A DNA stretch of 8,481 nucleotides from Massilia sp. Its GTDB lineage: Bacteria > Pseudomonadota > Gammaproteobacteria > Burkholderiales > Burkholderiaceae_D. The notes beneath the pieces are model-generated. The model saw only the letters and a list, made by a program, of their open reading frames with translations. It did no database searches and had not been told where the DNA came from. This document shows, piece after piece, positions 5,776-8,481 of this stretch; position 1 is the stretch's first letter; every line of letters begins with the position of its first letter. Position numbers and translations under genes: made by a program. The DNA is taken from the NCBI GenBank assembly GCA_003520365.1, contig DOUW01000184.1, forward strand, positions 1 through 8,481, written 5' to 3'.

Positions 5776-6459
5776 ATGAAACAGCTGGTGCTCGATTTAG
5801 GCGCCGACCCGGCGCAGAGCCTCGATACCTTCCAGGTCGGGGAGAATGCCGAGCTGGCGCACCTGATGCACCAGTTCGCGCAGCGCGCTTCGCGCGAGCA
5901 TTTCGCCTACCTGTGGGGCGACACCGGCGCCGGCAAGACCCACCTGCTGCAGGCGCTGGCGGCCACCCCGGCCTCGCGCTACATCGCCGCCGACGCCCCA
6001 AGCGAGGCCTTCGTGTTTGCGCCCGAGGTCACGCTGTATTTACTGGACGACTGCGACCGCCTCTCGCCGCAGGCCCAGATCGACGCGTTTGCCCTGTTTA
6101 ATCAGATCCGCGAGCACGGCGCCTACATGGTCTCGACCGGACCGGTGCCGCCGGCCGTGCTGCCGGTGCGCGAAGACCTGCGCACGCGCATGGGCTGGGG
6201 CCTGATCTACCTGATCCATGGCCTGTCCGACGACCAGAAGATCGCGGCGCTGACCCAGGCTGCCGAGGCGCGCGGTTTGACGCTGTCGGCCAGCGTGTTA
6301 CCCTATTTGCTGTCCCATTTCAAGCGCGACATGCGCTCCCTGGCGACGATGCTGGACGCCCTCGACCAGTATTCGCTCGAAACCCAGCGCCCCGTCACGC
6401 TGCCGCTGCTGCGCGACCTGCTGCTCCAAGGAAATCCGCAGTCGGAATCCAAAGAATGA
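5776..6459 (+). CDS. hda: DnaA regulatory inactivator Hda (AAA+ family)
   Basis: Hda binds the DNA-loaded sliding clamp (DnaN) and triggers hydrolysis of ATP on DnaA, preventing re-initiation of replication. The 227-residue length is close to the usual value of about 230. The N-terminus carries the clamp-binding motif QLVLDL (3-8). The AAA+ core shows Walker A GDTGAGKT (48-55), Walker B LLDDCD (89-94), sensor 1 ST (120-121), a box VII arginine-finger region DLRTRMGWG (134-142, R138) and a sensor II helix KRDMRSL (183-189). It lacks a DnaA-type helix-turn-helix, which separates it from DnaA. The last codons overlap the next gene (ATGA), implying translational coupling. The ribosome binding site is weak. 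The homologous order hda-HAD-pcnB is common in Burkholderiales as far as I know. The presence of a LytTR system directly upstream is likely incidental because the REP element and a new -10 box separate them. Confidence 0.95.
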   Translation: MKQLVLDLGADPAQSLDTFQVGENAELAHLMHQFAQRASREHFAYLWGDTGAGKTHLLQALAATPASRYIAADAPSEAFVFAPEVTLYLLDDCDRLSPQAQIDAFALFNQIREHGAYMVSTGPVPPAVLPVREDLRTRMGWGLIYLIHGLSDDQKIAALTQAAEARGLTLSASVLPYLLSHFKRDMRSLATMLDALDQYSLETQRPVTLPLLRDLLLQGNPQSESKE

Positions 6460-7130
6460 AAAACCTTGCGTTGTTTGACCTCGACCACACGCTGCTCCCG
6501 ATCGACTCGGATTACGAGTGGGGCCAGTTCCTGGTGCGGGTCAAGGCCGTCGACGCGGACGAGTACAAGCGCCGCAACGACGACTTTTTTGCCCAGTACC
6601 AGGCGGGCGTGCTCGACCCGGTCGAGTATCTGGAATTTGCCCTCGGCACCCTGGCGCGCTTCGAGCGCGACGAACTGGAGGCCATGTATGCACAGTACAT
6701 GGCGGAAGTGATCGCACCGGCGATCCGCCCGGCCGCGCGCGACCTGGTGCAGCGCCACCTGGACGCCGGCGACCTGGTGGCGATCATCACCGCCACCAAC
6801 CACTACCTGACCGCGCCGATCGCGCGTGCCTTCGGCGTCGAGCACCACATCGCGGCCATGCCCGAGTACGGCGCCAACGGCAAGCTGACCGGGAAACTGG
6901 CCGGCACCCCGACCTCGGGCCCGGGCAAGGTGACGCACATGCACGCCTGGCTGGAAGGCCTGGGCCGTCCGTTCGCCTCCTTCGAGCGCAGCCACTTCTA
7001 CAGCGACTCGCACAACGACCTGCCGCTGCTGTCGCTGGTCTCGCATCCGGTCGCGACCAATCCGAACGCGGCGCTCGCCCAACACGCACGTGCCAACGGC
7101 TGGCCTTTACTCCATCTCTTCAATGATTAA
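6456..7130 (+). CDS. HAD-superfamily subfamily IB phosphatase (SerB/CicA-like)
   Basis: This 224-residue cytoplasmic protein has all four HAD motifs. Motif I is FDLDHTLL, with nucleophile D8 and general acid D10; motif II is T112 in IITATN; motif III is K158 in GPGKVTH; motif IV is D184 and D188 in YSDSHNDLP. The helical C1 cap between motifs I and II (about 15-95) is typical of subfamily IB, which includes phosphoserine phosphatase. These proteins dephosphorylate small phosphomonoesters through an aspartyl-phosphate. The physiological substrate here is unknown, and the cap is not close enough to SerB by eye to claim phosphoserine. The start codon overlaps the hda stop by 4 bases, and its 3' end overlaps pcnB by 8 bases, so it is the middle gene of a coupled operon. 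Confidence 0.93.
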   Translation: MKNLALFDLDHTLLPIDSDYEWGQFLVRVKAVDADEYKRRNDDFFAQYQAGVLDPVEYLEFALGTLARFERDELEAMYAQYMAEVIAPAIRPAARDLVQRHLDAGDLVAIITATNHYLTAPIARAFGVEHHIAAMPEYGANGKLTGKLAGTPTSGPGKVTHMHAWLEGLGRPFASFERSHFYSDSHNDLPLLSLVSHPVATNPNAALAQHARANGWPLLHLFND

Positions 7131-8481
7131 AAAATTCATTCGTAAAATCCTTGGCGTGAAAGACCAGCGCAATCCCACCGAGCCGGTGGTCCTCGGCTTC
7201 GAGCAGCACCGCATCGACCCGAAGCTGGTGTCGCCGAACGCGATCCGCCTGACGCAAACCCTGCAGGAAGCCGGCTTCAAGGCCTTCGTCGTCGGCGGCG
7301 CCGTGCGCGACCTGCTGCTGGGCGTGAAGCCCAAGGATTTCGACATCGCCACCGACGCCACGCCGGAGCAGGTGAAAAAACTGTTCCGCCGCGCCTTCAT
7401 CATCGGCCGCCGCTTCCAGATCGTGCACGTGATGTTCGGCCAGGAGCTGCTGGAAGTGACGACCTTCCGCGGCGCCGGCAGCGCCAACGCGCCGAAGGAC
7501 GAGCATGGCCGCGTCCTGCGCGACAACAACTTCGGCCCGCAGCACGAGGACGCCGCGCGGCGCGACTTCACGATCAACGCGATGTACTACGATCCGGCCA
7601 CGCAAACGGTGCTGGACTACCACGGCGGCATCGAGGACATCCGCGACAAGACCCTGCGCATCATCGGCGTGCCTGAGGCGCGCTACCGCGAAGACCCGGT
7701 GCGCATGCTGCGCGTGGTGCGCTTCGCGGCGAAGCTCGGCTTCACGATCGAGCCGACCACGCGCGCGCCGATCCCCGTGATGGCGCCGCTGATCGACAAC
7801 GTCCCGGCCGCGCGCGTGTTCGACGAGATGCTCAAGCTCCTGCTGTCGGGCCACGCGCTGGCCTGCCTGAAAGAGCTGCGCTCGGCCGGCCTGCACCACG
7901 GTTTGCTGCCGCTGCTCGACGTGGTGCTGGAACAGCCGATCGGCATGAAGTTCGTGACCCTGGCCCTCGAGTCCACCGACGCGCGCGTCAAAGCCGGCAA
8001 GGGCGTGTCGCCGGGCTTCCTGTTCGCCTCGCTGCTGTGGCACCAGGTGCTGGAGAAGTGGACCGCCTACCGCGCCGCCGGCGAGGCGCCGATCCCCGCG
8101 CTGCACCTGGCCGCCGACGACGTGCTGGAAACGCAAACCGAAAACCTGGCCCTGCAGCGCCGCATCGCCACCGACATGCTCGACATCTGGGCCATGCAGC
8201 CGCGCTTCGAGCGCCGCGCCGGCCGCGCGCCTTATAAACTGCTGGAGAATCCGCGCTTCCGCGCCGGCTACGACTTCCTGCTGCTGCGCTGCGCCTCGGG
8301 CGAACTCGACGCCGAGCTGGGCGAATGGTGGAGCGCCTTCTACGAGGCCGAATCGGGCGAACGCGAACGCCTGGTGACGCAGGCGAATGCGCGCCCCGCC
8401 GCCGGCGAGAAGAAGAAACGCGCGCCGCGCCGCGGTCCGCGCAAGAACGCCGGCGAAGGCAACGCCAACGCCGGCGCGGAC
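7123..8481 (+). CDS. pcnB: Poly(A) polymerase I, 3' end beyond the window
   Basis: The frame runs open to the last base: 453 residues are visible and no stop is reached. PcnB adds poly(A) tails to RNA 3' ends, marking them for decay, and controls copy number of RNA-regulated plasmids. The class II nucleotidyltransferase head shows VGGAVRDLLLG (57-67), the metal-binding DFD (72-74), EVTTFR (111-116), RRDFTIN (146-152) and the RNA/nucleotide-binding RYREDPVRMLRVVRFAAKLG segment (187-206). The body segment VFDEMLKLL, the LLENPRFRAGYDFLLLR region and the basic C-terminal tail (KKKRAPRRGPRK, about 430-441) are PcnB-like rather than CCA-adding-enzyme-like. The visible part already covers nearly the full family length, so only the end of the tail should be missing. 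Its ATG lies inside the HAD gene, 8 bases overlapping, with no Shine-Dalgarno, which suggests re-initiation by ribosomes finishing the upstream gene. The first 30 bases are AT-rich compared with the rest. Confidence 0.95.
   Translation, partial: MIKKFIRKILGVKDQRNPTEPVVLGFEQHRIDPKLVSPNAIRLTQTLQEAGFKAFVVGGAVRDLLLGVKPKDFDIATDATPEQVKKLFRRAFIIGRRFQIVHVMFGQELLEVTTFRGAGSANAPKDEHGRVLRDNNFGPQHEDAARRDFTINAMYYDPATQTVLDYHGGIEDIRDKTLRIIGVPEARYREDPVRMLRVVRFAAKLGFTIEPTTRAPIPVMAPLIDNVPAARVFDEMLKLLLSGHALACLKELRSAGLHHGLLPLLDVVLEQPIGMKFVTLALESTDARVKAGKGVSPGFLFASLLWHQVLEKWTAYRAAGEAPIPALHLAADDVLETQTENLALQRRIATDMLDIWAMQPRFERRAGRAPYKLLENPRFRAGYDFLLLRCASGELDAELGEWWSAFYEAESGERERLVTQANARPAAGEKKKRAPRRGPRKNAGEGNANAGAD

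Noticed and set aside
7120..8136. Minus-strand open frame of about 338 codons opposite pcnB
   Set aside because: It lies fully within the pcnB coding frame, which has all family motifs; the composition is that of an antisense shadow.
1..8481. CRISPR array, tRNA or rRNA gene, integrase or transposase gene
   Set aside because: No regularly spaced repeats, cloverleaf-like segment or mobile-element protein was seen on either strand by eye.

Overview
The window looks like chromosome from a GC-rich betaproteobacterium, most likely Burkholderiales and probably Oxalobacteraceae (Massilia-like). The basis is the codon choice, the gene order hda - HAD-IB phosphatase - pcnB, and the protein families recognised by eye. 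No database search was possible, so the taxonomic placement is an inference.

Layout: (1) Positions 1-1917 (+) hold the 3' part of a multidomain c-di-GMP signalling protein (PAS, LOV-like PAS, GGDEF, EAL) whose start lies left of the window. (2) Positions 1944-2109, between convergent genes, hold a large symmetric REP/BIME-like inverted repeat. (3) Positions 2106-3044 (-) encode a DHH-family phosphoesterase, read towards gene 1. (4) About 310 bp of divergent intergenic DNA follows. (5) Positions 3355-4656 and 4762-5535 (+) encode a LytS/AlgZ-type membrane sensor kinase and its LytTR response regulator. (6) Positions 5536-5775 hold a second REP/BIME-like element and then a consensus -10 box. 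(7) Positions 5776-8481 (+) carry hda, a HAD-IB hydrolase and pcnB (cut by the right edge). These three overlap by 4 and 8 bases and so look like a translationally coupled operon.

How the genes work together: hda (inactivation of DnaA at the sliding clamp) and pcnB (RNA 3' polyadenylation) are housekeeping functions joined by tight operon structure. The kinase and regulator form one signalling pair, although a likely internal promoter means the regulator may also be made alone. The GGDEF-EAL protein and the DHH phosphoesterase each seem to be separate transcription units.

Most of the window is ordinary chromosome, and I do not see a clear new multi-gene system. The points worth a second look are: two paired GTAG-type palindromic repeats, one of which supplies the stop codon of the DHH gene; a LOV-like domain that has lost its photoactive cysteine, in a protein whose GGDEF and EAL signatures are both off-consensus; a collagen-like Gly-x-Pro repeat in the periplasmic part of the sensor kinase, built on a 9-bp DNA repeat; and a short direct repeat upstream of the LytTR system.
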